From: Aldehydirespirator sp965204415
GTDB taxonomy: Bacteria; Actinomycetota; Acidimicrobiia; Acidimicrobiales; Aldehydirespiratoraceae
DNA length: 64,000 nt
Assembly (NCBI GenBank): GCA_965204415.1
Contig: CBDBEL010000001.1
Location: 248,001-312,000 of the forward strand
Direction of reading: 5' to 3'
Shown piece after piece: positions 8,788 to 17,058 of this stretch. Under the pieces are notes generated by a model that made no database searches, was not told the origin of the DNA, and worked only from the letters and a program-made list of their open reading frames with translations. Position numbers and translations under genes: made by a program. Each line of letters opens with the position of its first letter. The stretch's first letter is position 1.

Positions 8788-9666
8788 TCAGGGCAGACGA
8801 TTCGAGTCGGGCCATACGCCCTTCCTTGCGGCCGCCTCAAACAGCACTCGTTTCTCCAGCGCCAAGGCCTCGTAGCGATAGCGCGCATATCCGATGAGTC
8901 CGCGGCCCCATGCGTTGCTCTTGGGCGTTCGAGCCGTCTCCTGGCAAAAGTCGTCGACACATGCCTCAGCCCATTGCGAAGGAGACAGGCCGGTCCGCAA
9001 CAAGAGGTTGATCTCCCGCCCAAGCTCCTTGGTGATCGCGAAGATTGCGAACACGTCAAGCAGGCAGTACTCAGCCCGCTCGTCAGCAATCAAGGTCCCT
9101 GCCTCTCTGCCGGTCAGGTCGTACCACCTGACACGCGCCTCGGCACTCAGGCCGACCTCCTGATCGCGCAGCGTGGATGTCGCTCGCCCGCCGCTGTGAA
9201 TGTGGCAGTTTCGCATCTGCCGGTACAGGTGGAAGAGTTCGAGGTCCACAGAGCCGCTCGCCGCATGGAGGCTTGGGACTATCGCCCGTACTGTTTCATG
9301 CATATTGCTCGCATTCACATCATTCCGTGAGGCGGACAACGTGATCCCGTGGGTGTTTTCGATCCAGTCGATGCACTGTTTGACAAAGTCTTCATGAATG
9401 GCAAGTGCGTAAGGAACTGTGACGGTGGCGAGATGCGGCCCGGCAGACCCGATGACCGCTGCAGCTGCATCTGGCCGCAGGTTGAAGTACTCGATGTGGC
9501 GTACGGCCGGGAAAATCTCGGGCAGCAGCCGGCTGGAACCTTCCGTCAGCTTCAGGGTGTGTGCCGCCAGCGCTGATCCGGCAAGGAGCGCGACGATGGC
9601 ATTGTTGGCACGTTGCCGGGACGCCTCGTAGTCACGATAGATGGCGAATTGAACGGTGGCTGGCAC
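8788..9666 (-). CDS. Uncharacterised protein with HEPN-like RX4H motif
   Basis: I do not recognise the full family. The 292-residue protein is largely helical and soluble. Around residues 140-160 it has DLELFHLYRQ followed by RNCHIH, which fits the RX4-6H catalytic signature of HEPN ribonucleases (Arg152, His157), so RNA cleavage is a possible role. The start is the GTG at 9666, preceded at good spacing by AGAGGAG; the in-frame ATG at 9771 has no comparable site. Base composition is visibly less GC-rich than its neighbours, suggesting recent acquisition. It converges on the permuted tRNA and has a 15-bp palindrome upstream. HEPN function is inferred from one motif. Confidence 0.7.
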   Translation of the reverse strand: MPATVQFAIYRDYEASRQRANNAIVALLAGSALAAHTLKLTEGSSRLLPEIFPAVRHIEYFNLRPDAAAAVIGSAGPHLATVTVPYALAIHEDFVKQCIDWIENTHGITLSASRNDVNASNMHETVRAIVPSLHAASGSVDLELFHLYRQMRNCHIHSGGRATSTLRDQEVGLSAEARVRWYDLTGREAGTLIADERAEYCLLDVFAIFAITKELGREINLLLRTGLSPSQWAEACVDDFCQETARTPKSNAWGRGLIGYARYRYEALALEKRVLFEAAARKGVWPDSNRLP

Positions 9667-9731
9667 AGGCGCTCCTCTGAACGTCAGGGCCGAGGGGTGG
9701 ACTCCCCGCCCGGTTACAGGTCGGTCACTAA

Positions 9732-9746
9732 TGCAAGCTGCTTGCA
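9732..9746. promoter_or_regulatory. 15-bp perfect palindrome upstream of the HEPN-like gene
   Basis: TGCAAGC-T-GCTTGCA lies 66-80 bp upstream of the GTG start of the HEPN-like gene. A dimeric repressor or autoregulation site is plausible. The rest of the gap (9747-9873) holds a short hairpin ATCCGGG/CCCGGAT that could end the minus-strand dehydratase transcript. Confidence 0.45.
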
Positions 9747-9873
9747 GCGAGTGGACGATACTGGAGGGCAAGCACGTTGAGTGCGCCGACGGTGGTCAAC
9801 CCTGCGGAATCCGGGCTACTCCCGGATGGAAGGAACAGGCGGCCTACTATGCAGGACCCAGCGACCGCGCGGC

Positions 9874-11040
9874 TCAGGCGAAGATGGCCTCGTTTAGCTC
9901 GACGCCTAGGCCGGGCCGGGGCTCGACGGTGACCCGGCCGCCCGACGGCTGGGGCTCGCCGATGAAGATCGGCACCTGCTCGGACTCGGGCAGGGAGTCC
10001 CACACCGGCATCGGGAAGTACTCGACCATGGGCACGTTGGCGGTGCCCAGCGCGAAGTGGATGTGGGCGACGCCGTAGGCGTGAGGGATGACGGTCAGCC
10101 CGGCCGCCTGGGCCAGCGCCGCGATCTTGCGGCCCTCGGTGAAGCCGCCGCAGCGCCGCAGGTCGGGCTGGAGGATGTCCATGGCCTCCCGCTCGATGAT
10201 GTCGGCGAAGCCGTAACGCGTGTACTCGTGCTCGCCGCCCGAGATCGGGATGGACGTCTCCCGCCTGAGTTTGGCGTAGCTGGTGAGATCGTCGGGGACG
10301 AACGGCTCCTCGATCCAGGCCAGGTTGTAGGGCTCCAGGCGCCGGCACATCTTCTTGGCATAGTTGAAGTCCCAGCCCATGTAGGCGTCGATCATGATCT
10401 CGATGTCGGCTCCGACCGCGTCGCGGATGTTGGCCACGTGGGCCTCGTTGGCGGCTATGCCCTCCACCCCGTTGCCGGGACCGTACGGGAAGCGGGCCTT
10501 CATGGCTTTGTAGCCCTCGGCCACGTATGCCTTGGCCTCCTGGGCCACCAGATCGGCGCCGACGGGGTGCAGGGCCGACGCGTACACCGGCACGTCGGGA
10601 TGCACCGGCCCGCCCAGCAGCTCGTAGATCGGGCTGTCCGCGGCCTTGCCGCAGGCGTCCCACAGGGCGATGTCGATGGCGCTGATGGCCTGTAGGGCGA
10701 TGCCCTTGCGGCCGTAGGGAAGGGAGGCCCGGTACATGCGGTCCCACAGGCCCTCGGTCTCGTAGGCCTCGGCACCCACCAGCAGGCTGCGCAGGTGGCG
10801 CTCGACGACGCCTTCGACCGCGCCGACGCCGTCCTCGCACCATCCCCGGCCCACCACGCCGTCGGAGGTCTCTATCTCGACCACGGCCATGGCCGAGTCC
10901 CAGAACCACGAGCCACGGGTCTCCTGGTACTCGGGATAGATGTCGAGGGGCGTCACCAGCGGCAGCGTCTTCTCCCGCTCGGCCAGATGGCCCCAGATCG
11001 ACCTGGGGGCGTGCCGGACCCGGATGTCTGTGATCTTCAT
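9874..11040 (-). CDS. Enolase-superfamily acid-sugar dehydratase (mandelate racemase/L-rhamnonate dehydratase-like), copy 1
   Basis: This 388-residue dehydratase would convert a sugar acid to its 2-keto-3-deoxy form with Mg2+. The barrel shows KARFPYG, metal-ligand positions in IDAYMGWD, WIEEPF and GGEHEYTRYGF, and a late IPHAYG histidine, all as in the RhmD-like branch. The N-terminal capping domain begins MKITDIRVRHA. The start is ATG 11040, 5 bp after the lactonase-like gene, so the two are one operon. It is a clear paralogue, of identical length, of the gene at 15864-17030. L-rhamnonate is the favoured substrate from context; fuconate or another 6-deoxyhexonate is possible. Confidence 0.85.
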   Translation of the reverse strand: MKITDIRVRHAPRSIWGHLAEREKTLPLVTPLDIYPEYQETRGSWFWDSAMAVVEIETSDGVVGRGWCEDGVGAVEGVVERHLRSLLVGAEAYETEGLWDRMYRASLPYGRKGIALQAISAIDIALWDACGKAADSPIYELLGGPVHPDVPVYASALHPVGADLVAQEAKAYVAEGYKAMKARFPYGPGNGVEGIAANEAHVANIRDAVGADIEIMIDAYMGWDFNYAKKMCRRLEPYNLAWIEEPFVPDDLTSYAKLRRETSIPISGGEHEYTRYGFADIIEREAMDILQPDLRRCGGFTEGRKIAALAQAAGLTVIPHAYGVAHIHFALGTANVPMVEYFPMPVWDSLPESEQVPIFIGEPQPSGGRVTVEPRPGLGVELNEAIFA

Positions 11041-11045
11041 GATGG

Positions 11046-11909
11046 TCACACCTTGTAGTAGTGCTCGGCGTTTCGCCGGAACAGCGCAGAGCGCTCGTCG
11101 GCGGTGAAGTCGGCGGTTATCTCCCGGTAGGCCTCGACCACGGTGCGGTAGGGGCTGTAGAGGCTGTCGACGGGCCAGTTCGAGCCGAACATGCACCGCT
11201 CCGCCCCGAACGTCTCGATGCAGGCCAGCACCCACGGGCGGATGCTGTCGACGGTCCAGGAGTGGTCGGTCATGCCGAGGCCGGAGATCTTGCACGCCAC
11301 GTTGGGGGCTCCGGCCAGGGTGGCCATCCCGGCCCGCCACGCGTCGAAGTACTCCGGCGTGCGTTCCATGGGCACGCCGCAGTGGCCCAGGATGAACTGG
11401 AGGTCACCGAAGAGCTCGGCGGCCTGGCGGGCCTCGGCCATGCCCTCCCAGGTGGAGTTGAGGTCGTAGGAGAAGCCGAGATCGTTCAGCGCCTGAAGAC
11501 CGCGGCGGAACTCCGCCGTCAGCAGGTCCTCGCCCTGCACGAAGTTGCGCACCCCCCGCATGTTGGCGTGCTCGCCGTGGCGTTCCAGTTCCTCGAGCGC
11601 CCCTTCTGAGGCGAGGTCGGTCTTGGCCACGATGGCGTGCGGGTAGCCGTGCTCGTCGGCGACCTGCTGGAGCCAGGCCGTCTCCCACACCTGGTCGTCG
11701 CCGCCGTACTCGGCCTGCACATGGACCGACTTGATGACGTCGGACCCCTCGAAGTCGGCCAGCAGGTCCTCGATCAGGTAGCTGCGGCGGATGGCGGAGT
11801 AGTCGCCCACGACCGCGGTCTCCTCCGGCTCCTCCTCTTCGAGCCAGTGGTAGTGGCCCTTGCTCATGTCCCACAGGTGGTGGTGGGAATCGACGAACGG
11901 CTCGGTCAT
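11046..11909 (-). CDS. Amidohydrolase-2 family sugar lactonase (L-fuconolactonase/L-rhamnonolactonase-like)
   Basis: This 287-residue TIM-barrel hydrolase of the COG3618 type starts with FVDSHHHLWDM, the metal-site HxH motif. Later family features are VHVQAEYGG, FILGHCGVP and CMFGSNWPVD with a late catalytic Asp. The expected reaction is opening of an aldonolactone to the aldonate, the step between sugar dehydrogenase and dehydratase. The start is ATG 11909 after an AGGAAG site. It lies between the Gfo/Idh gene and dehydratase copy 1 in one minus-strand operon. Confidence 0.85.
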   Translation of the reverse strand: MTEPFVDSHHHLWDMSKGHYHWLEEEEPEETAVVGDYSAIRRSYLIEDLLADFEGSDVIKSVHVQAEYGGDDQVWETAWLQQVADEHGYPHAIVAKTDLASEGALEELERHGEHANMRGVRNFVQGEDLLTAEFRRGLQALNDLGFSYDLNSTWEGMAEARQAAELFGDLQFILGHCGVPMERTPEYFDAWRAGMATLAGAPNVACKISGLGMTDHSWTVDSIRPWVLACIETFGAERCMFGSNWPVDSLYSPYRTVVEAYREITADFTADERSALFRRNAEHYYKV

Positions 11910-11940
11910 GGTTTCTGCTTCCTCGGGTGATTGCGACTCT

Positions 11941-13014
11941 CTAGCCCGGCACCGCCTGCCGCATGCCGGTCCGAGCCGAGATGTAGGCCCCTTCCAGCAG
12001 GCCCACGACCGCCGCTCCGAGCTGGGGTGGGGAGCGGTTCTCGTCGCGGCCCATGATGATGTCGACCAGGTTGTTGACCGGAGCGTCCTCCGGGTAGGCC
12101 TCGGTGTAGGTTCTCGCCCCTGAGGCCGGGCCGGGCGGGTTGTGCTCGCTGGAGCCGTCGGCCCGGTACAGGCGCAGGTCCGACGCGGCCAGGTCGAGGA
12201 GGATGTGGCCCCCGGTTCCGTACAGCCGGTACTCGAGGAGCTCCTGTTGGGTCCGCGCCGTGGACCCGGTGGAGCCGATCGTCCCGATGCAGCCGCCCTC
12301 GAACCGCACGGCCATGGCATCCACCAGATCCACCCTGAGGTCCCTGTTCTCCATGAAGGCGAACACATCGACCGGCACCAGGCCGGTCATGAACAGCAGC
12401 AGAGCGGCCGAGTGGGTGATCTGCACGATGGCCTGGCCCCCGCCCGACACCGCGGGGTCGCCGTAGGTGTCGGTGCCGGTGGGGGTGATGGTGAAGCCGA
12501 CCACGTCGGCGACCAGATCGACATCGCCGCGGAACAGGTCCCACACGCTCGACGCGAACAGCGAGTGCACGTAGAGCACCTCGCCGATCTCCCCCGACGC
12601 GATCCAGTCCCGTGCCGCCAGAACCTGCTGGTTGTAGTGGTAGGGGTAGCCGACCACGATCTCCAGGCCCCGGGTGGATGACTCCTCCAGGAGTCGGGCC
12701 GCGTGGTCGAACTCCACCACCATCGGCTTCTCCAGCATCAGGTGGACGCCAGCCTCCAGAGCGTCGAGCGCCACCTGGTAGTGGGCCATATGCGGCACCG
12801 CGATGACGACCCCGTCGAGGGACTCGCTTTCGAGCATCTCGCGGTGCTCGCGGTAGGTCCGCTCCGGATGGAACACCGACGCGGCCCGGTCGCGCTTCTC
12901 GTCGACTCTCTCCGCGATCGCGACGAGCTCCGCGTCAGGATTGGCGACGATTGCCGGCAGGTGGGCTCGCGTCGCCCACCAGCCCGCGCCCACCACCCCT
13001 ATCCGGGCAGCCAT
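11941..13014 (-). CDS. Gfo/Idh/MocA family NAD(P)-dependent oxidoreductase
   Basis: This 357-residue protein has an N-terminal Rossmann domain (RIGVVGAGWWATRAHLP, residues 4-20) and the family lysine in HLMLEKPMVVEFDHA, followed by GYPYHYNQ. Such enzymes oxidise or reduce sugars and cyclitols. The start is ATG 13014 (MAARIGVVGAGW); sequence upstream of it is not protein-like. It heads the minus-strand operon Gfo/Idh, lactonase, dehydratase and is divergent from the SDR at 13201, sharing a 186-bp regulatory gap. It may supply the initial sugar dehydrogenase or an epimerase step. Confidence 0.9.
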   Translation of the reverse strand: MAARIGVVGAGWWATRAHLPAIVANPDAELVAIAERVDEKRDRAASVFHPERTYREHREMLESESLDGVVIAVPHMAHYQVALDALEAGVHLMLEKPMVVEFDHAARLLEESSTRGLEIVVGYPYHYNQQVLAARDWIASGEIGEVLYVHSLFASSVWDLFRGDVDLVADVVGFTITPTGTDTYGDPAVSGGGQAIVQITHSAALLLFMTGLVPVDVFAFMENRDLRVDLVDAMAVRFEGGCIGTIGSTGSTARTQQELLEYRLYGTGGHILLDLAASDLRLYRADGSSEHNPPGPASGARTYTEAYPEDAPVNNLVDIIMGRDENRSPPQLGAAVVGLLEGAYISARTGMRQAVPG

Positions 13015-13200
13015 GCGATCCCCCTGCTCACTGGTTCGGACAGTACTGCGCAGCAGCAACCCGGCAGGAATCCGGCTGGACGCCCCGCGGCTGTCTGCCC
13101 GGGTCCGTCCGTGTGCTATTCCTAGGCTGGCGAGGGCCAACCCGCCCTACGACCGGAACCGATCCCACCGGAACCAAGCAGCTGAAGGATCGAGAGAGCC

Positions 13201-13989
13201 ATGAGCCGACGATTCGAGGGACGCAACGTCTTCGTGACCGGCGCCGGCAGCGGCTTCGGCCGCCGCACCGCTGAGCTGTTCGCGGCCGAGGGCGCCAGGA
13301 ACCTGTACCTGCTCGACTACAAGCAGGATCGGCTGGACGCGGTCGCGCCGGTCATCGAGGAACTCGGGGCCACACCGCACCTGATCAACACCGACCTCGG
13401 CGTCATGGACAACTGTGCCGAGGCGGTCGACCAGGCTCTGGCCATCGACCCGAAGCTCGACGTGATGGTGTCCAACGCGGCCGCATGGACCATCGCCGAG
13501 TTCGTCGACATGACCGACACCGAATGGCGCAGGGTGCTGTCGGTCAACCTCGACGCCTACTTCGTGATGGGCAGCCGGGCGGCCAGGGCGATGAAGGAGA
13601 CCGGGGGCGGGGTGATCCTGTTCACCTCGTCGATCGCCTCGCTGGGCCACGGCCGCGGGTTCACCCACTACTGCGTGGCCAAGGCCGGCGTCGCCGCGCT
13701 GACGAAGGCCATCGCGGTGGAGTGCGCCCCCTACAACATCCGGTGCAACAGCGTGGGGCCGGGCCCGGCCGACACCCAGCAGTCGGTCGACCTCGCCGGG
13801 GAGGAACTGATGGACAAGTGGCGCTCCGAGGGCTTCCCGCTGGTGCCGGCCAACCGCCTGGCCTCGGTTGACGACGTCGCGCACGCGTTCCTGTACCTCG
13901 CCTCCGACGAGGCTCGGTACGTGTCGGGCATCAACCTCATCGTGGACGGCGCGCTGACCGCCCAGACCTACGACGTGCCTGACAGCTAG
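13201..13989 (+). CDS. Short-chain dehydrogenase/reductase, probable 6-deoxysugar dehydrogenase
   Basis: This 262-residue SDR has the cofactor motif TGAGSGFG (13-20), a variant VSNAAAW in place of NNAG, Ser in LFTSSIASL and the active-site YCVAK. A GAGAGAG site precedes ATG 13201. Its position between lactonase/dehydratase genes and an aldolase makes oxidation of L-rhamnose or L-fucose to the lactone, or of a 2-keto-3-deoxy acid, the likely role; which of the two is not decided by the sequence. It is followed after 11 bp by a PhyH oxygenase. Confidence 0.88.
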   Translation: MSRRFEGRNVFVTGAGSGFGRRTAELFAAEGARNLYLLDYKQDRLDAVAPVIEELGATPHLINTDLGVMDNCAEAVDQALAIDPKLDVMVSNAAAWTIAEFVDMTDTEWRRVLSVNLDAYFVMGSRAARAMKETGGGVILFTSSIASLGHGRGFTHYCVAKAGVAALTKAIAVECAPYNIRCNSVGPGPADTQQSVDLAGEELMDKWRSEGFPLVPANRLASVDDVAHAFLYLASDEARYVSGINLIVDGALTAQTYDVPDS

Positions 13990-14000
13990 GGGCCCGACCG

Positions 14001-14792
14001 ATGAGAGCCGAGGTCTCGCCCGAGGAGGTCCGCTCCTACCACGACGACGGGTTCCTGGTCATCGAGGATCTGCTGGACGCAGACGAGCTGGAACGGTGGC
14101 GGAGCGCGGTCGACGGCGCAGTCCGCGACCACGGAGTGTCGGGACGCGACCTCGACCCGGACCAGTCCGAGTACTACGACCGGGTCTTCCTGCAGCGGGT
14201 GAACATGTGGAAGACCAGTGGCGAAGTGCGCGCCTTGGTGCTCGACGAGCGCTTCGGAGGGCTGGTGGCGGCCCTGGCCGGCGTCGACGAGGTCCGGCTC
14301 TACCACGACCATGCCCTCATCAAGCTGCCCTGGGCCAACCCCACCAACTGGCACGCCGACAACCCGTACGACCCGTACCGGTCGCCCGAGGCGATCATGC
14401 TGTGGATCGCCCTCGACGACGCCGACGCCCGCAACGGCTGCCTGCACTTCCTGCCCGGCAGCCACCGCCGCGACAGGCTCGATGACGGCGCCGCGCTCGA
14501 CGAGGCCAACATCGGCGCGCTGTTGGAGGCCAACCCCCAGTTCGCAGCCATCGAGCCGGCCATGGCCGAGGTCGCGGCCGGCGCCGGGATCTTCATCAAC
14601 GGCATGACCGCCCACGCCGCCGGGGCCAACATGAGCCCCCGGCCCCGCCGGGCGTTCTCGATGGTGTTCATCCCGGGCCGCTGCCGTTACACCGGCCAGC
14701 CCGGAGCCCTGCCGGCTGAGATGACGGCCCGACTGGAGCCGGGCGACATCCTCGACGACGACGAACACCTGCCGTTGCTCCACCGCGCCTGA
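14001..14792 (+). CDS. Phytanoyl-CoA dioxygenase (PhyH) family oxygenase
   Basis: This 263-residue Fe(II)/2-oxoglutarate oxygenase has an intact triad: His118-x-Asp120 in NWHADNPYDP and distal His205 in MTAHAAG, with Arg near 216. FLPGSHRR marks the family core. The gene is 11 bp behind the SDR and presumably co-transcribed. The substrate is unknown. It is only distantly similar to the other four PhyH genes in the window, so this is not a simple recent duplication. Confidence 0.87.
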   Translation: MRAEVSPEEVRSYHDDGFLVIEDLLDADELERWRSAVDGAVRDHGVSGRDLDPDQSEYYDRVFLQRVNMWKTSGEVRALVLDERFGGLVAALAGVDEVRLYHDHALIKLPWANPTNWHADNPYDPYRSPEAIMLWIALDDADARNGCLHFLPGSHRRDRLDDGAALDEANIGALLEANPQFAAIEPAMAEVAAGAGIFINGMTAHAAGANMSPRPRRAFSMVFIPGRCRYTGQPGALPAEMTARLEPGDILDDDEHLPLLHRA

Positions 14793-14818
14793 TCGGACGC
14801 ACCGCCCGGCTCCGGCGG

Positions 14819-14929
14819 GGTGTCTCGGTGCTCTTGTTCGCTGCGCTCACGGGCCGCCCAAACCACAGCAACACCGCCCACGGCCTCGCCCGTATGAGCC
14901 GGATTCGCTTGCCTGCCCGCTCGGCCTCT
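14819..14929. repeat. Dispersed intergenic repeat, copy 1
   Basis: The segment 14834-14889 matches 60421-60476 with four differences in 56 bp; GGTGTC about 15 bp before and CCGCTCGGCCTCT 83 bp after its start are also shared with similar spacing. Both copies are intergenic, here between convergent PhyH and aldolase genes. All four differences are synonymous if read in the frame LFAALTGRPNHSNTAHGLA. Confidence 0.75.
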
Positions 14930-14940
14930 TGGCCGGTCCT

Positions 14941-15864
14941 CTACCAGGACTGATCGAAGACCTCGGCAGCGAGGCGCTCGACCTGGTCGATCAGGAAGTC
15001 GATATGGGCCGACACCGCGGCGCTCGGGGTGTGCGACAGGGCCCGGACGGTCGGCGAGCCGATGAGGCCACGCCTCACCAGCGCCCTCTTTTCCATCTGA
15101 AGGAACAGCTCGAAGTCCTGTAGCGAGAAGCCGATGTACGGCAGCAGCGCCCCGAACAGGTCGTGGGCCCGCTCCCAGGACTGCGACTCGGCCGCCGCGA
15201 ACACCGAGTCGAGCAGGTCGGCGATGGCCGCGCCCGGCATGATCCCGTCGATGCCGGCGGCGACACCCTCGAGCATGTAGAGCCCGCCCCAGCCCTCAAG
15301 GATCCCGATGCCGTCCCCGGTAGCCGACCGGATGGAGATGAGGCGGTCGACCATCATCGGGTCCTCGAGCTTCACGAACCGGAAGTTGCCGCAGCGATCG
15401 TGAAGCGCCGAGATGAGGTCCGCTCCCATGGTCGGCCCGCCCGGGTTGAAGTCCTGGATCAGGACGGGACACGGTGTTGCCGCCGCGACCGCGGCGCAGT
15501 AGTCCACGATGTCGGCGTCCGACGACCCGAACTGCCTGGGGATCGCGAACGAGATCACGTCGGCGCCCATGCCGGTGTAGCGCCGGGCCAGCTCGGCCGC
15601 GGCCCGCGACGAGACGTGGTTGGCCTGGGCCACCACCGGGATCCTCCCGCCGTTGGCCTCGACCGCGACGCCCACCACTTGGTCGCGCTCGGCCTCGGTG
15701 AGCTTGTAGAACTCGCTGCCGTAGGCGGGCAGGCACATCCCGGCCAGCCCCTGGCCCGCGATCCAGTCGACGACCGAGGCCAGCGACTCGGTGTCGATCG
15801 ACTCGTCGGGCCCGAACGGCGTCGGCACCACCGGCACCACGCCCCGCAGCCGCACCTCCCCCAT
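14941..15864 (-). CDS. DHDPS/NAL-family class I aldolase, probable 2-keto-3-deoxy sugar acid aldolase
   Basis: This 307-residue TIM barrel begins VRLRGVVPVVPTPFGPDESID, characteristic of the dihydrodipicolinate synthase family, and has the presumed Schiff-base lysine in FRFVKLEDP. Next to two sugar-acid dehydratases it most likely splits a 2-keto-3-deoxy acid to pyruvate and an aldehyde (lactaldehyde if the sugar is 6-deoxy). It starts at ATG 15864, overlapping the stop of dehydratase copy 2 by the ATGA junction. True lysine biosynthesis is unlikely in this setting. Confidence 0.83.
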   Translation of the reverse strand: MGEVRLRGVVPVVPTPFGPDESIDTESLASVVDWIAGQGLAGMCLPAYGSEFYKLTEAERDQVVGVAVEANGGRIPVVAQANHVSSRAAAELARRYTGMGADVISFAIPRQFGSSDADIVDYCAAVAAATPCPVLIQDFNPGGPTMGADLISALHDRCGNFRFVKLEDPMMVDRLISIRSATGDGIGILEGWGGLYMLEGVAAGIDGIMPGAAIADLLDSVFAAAESQSWERAHDLFGALLPYIGFSLQDFELFLQMEKRALVRRGLIGSPTVRALSHTPSAAVSAHIDFLIDQVERLAAEVFDQSW

Positions 15865-17030
15865 CAGGCCAAGGGGGTGAAGCCGGCCAGGGAGAGGGTG
15901 GCGCCCAGCCCCGGGGCGTCGGAGATCGACACCTGGCCGCCCTCGGGAATGGCCGCGCCGTCGAAGTGGGGGGCCTCGGTGACGTCGTCCCACACCGGCA
16001 CCGGGAAGTACTCGACCATCCCCACCGCGGTGTCGCTGGTGGCCAGATGCAGGGTCGGCATCCCGTAGGCGTGGGTGTAGACGGGCAGGCCGGCGGCCTG
16101 AGCCAGCGCGCAGACCCTCCTGGCCTCGCTGAAGCCCCCGACCCGGCCAATGTCGAACTGGATGATGTCGAGCGCCCCGGCCTCGATGATCTGGGCGAAC
16201 CCGTAGCGGGTGGTCTCGTGCTCGCCAGCCGCGATCGGCACCGGAGAGTCCTTCCGGAGAGCGGCGTACTCGTGGATCTGGTCGGGCAGCAGGGGCTCCT
16301 CCACCCACTTCATGTCGAAGGGCTCCAGGGCACGGCATATCCGCAGCGCGTATTCCAGATCCCAGCCCATGTAGGCGTCGGCCATGATGTCGATGCCGTC
16401 GCCCACCGCATCGCGCAGCATCCGGACCAGCTCGACGTTGCGGCGCAGGCCCGCGGGCCCGTCGGCGGGACCGTGCAGGAAGCGCATCTTCATGGCCTTG
16501 AAGCCCCGCCGCACGTACTCGGTGGCCTCAGCCACGAACTCGTCTTCGTTGGTGAAGTGGAGATGGCTGGCGTACACGGGAACCACGTCCCGGGCCCGGC
16601 CGCCGAGCAGCTCGAACACGGGCTGGCCGAAGTGCTTGCCGGCCAGGTCCCACAGCGCGATGTCCACCGCGCTGATGGCGTACAGGGCCGGTCCCTTGCG
16701 GCCGTACGGCATGGTGCTGCGGAATAGCTGGTCCCAGAGCCGGCCGCGCTCCAGCGGGTCGGCGCCGACGAGCAGCCTGGTCAGGTGGTTCTCGATGATG
16801 ACGCTGGTGGCCCGGGCGTAGTCCTCGCACCAGCCGGTGCCCACCAGCCCCTCGTCGGTCTGGATCTCCACCACGCACATGGCGTCGGCCGGGAACCAGC
16901 TCGACAGCGGGTGGCGGTACTGGGGATGGATCGCCATGAGCGTCACCAGCCGCAGCTCGTCCTGGCGGGCCGCGAAGTCGCCCCAGAACGACATGTCGAT
17001 GTGGGTGACCTTCACCCTGGCTATCCGCAT
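15864..17030 (-). CDS. Enolase-superfamily acid-sugar dehydratase (L-rhamnonate dehydratase-like), copy 2
   Basis: This 388-residue paralogue of the gene at 9874-11040 shares its blocks MPYGRKGPALYAISAVDIALWD, KMRFLHG, MADAYMGWD, WVEEPLLPDQ, AGEHETTRYGF and THAYGM. Metal-ligand Asp/Glu/Glu positions and the terminal His are present. It is coupled by ATGA overlap to the aldolase, giving consecutive dehydration and aldol cleavage. The two copies probably act on stereochemically different sugar acids or in different branches; this is inferred from their divergence. Confidence 0.87.
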   Translation of the reverse strand: MRIARVKVTHIDMSFWGDFAARQDELRLVTLMAIHPQYRHPLSSWFPADAMCVVEIQTDEGLVGTGWCEDYARATSVIIENHLTRLLVGADPLERGRLWDQLFRSTMPYGRKGPALYAISAVDIALWDLAGKHFGQPVFELLGGRARDVVPVYASHLHFTNEDEFVAEATEYVRRGFKAMKMRFLHGPADGPAGLRRNVELVRMLRDAVGDGIDIMADAYMGWDLEYALRICRALEPFDMKWVEEPLLPDQIHEYAALRKDSPVPIAAGEHETTRYGFAQIIEAGALDIIQFDIGRVGGFSEARRVCALAQAAGLPVYTHAYGMPTLHLATSDTAVGMVEYFPVPVWDDVTEAPHFDGAAIPEGGQVSISDAPGLGATLSLAGFTPLA

Positions 17031-17058
17031 GGCCTCTCCCGGTGCCTGTCCGGGCCCG

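Noticed and set aside
8485..8790. Confident group I intron annotation
   Set aside because: Only P7-like and P9-like pairings are seen; P3, P4, P6 and a proper P1 could not be placed.
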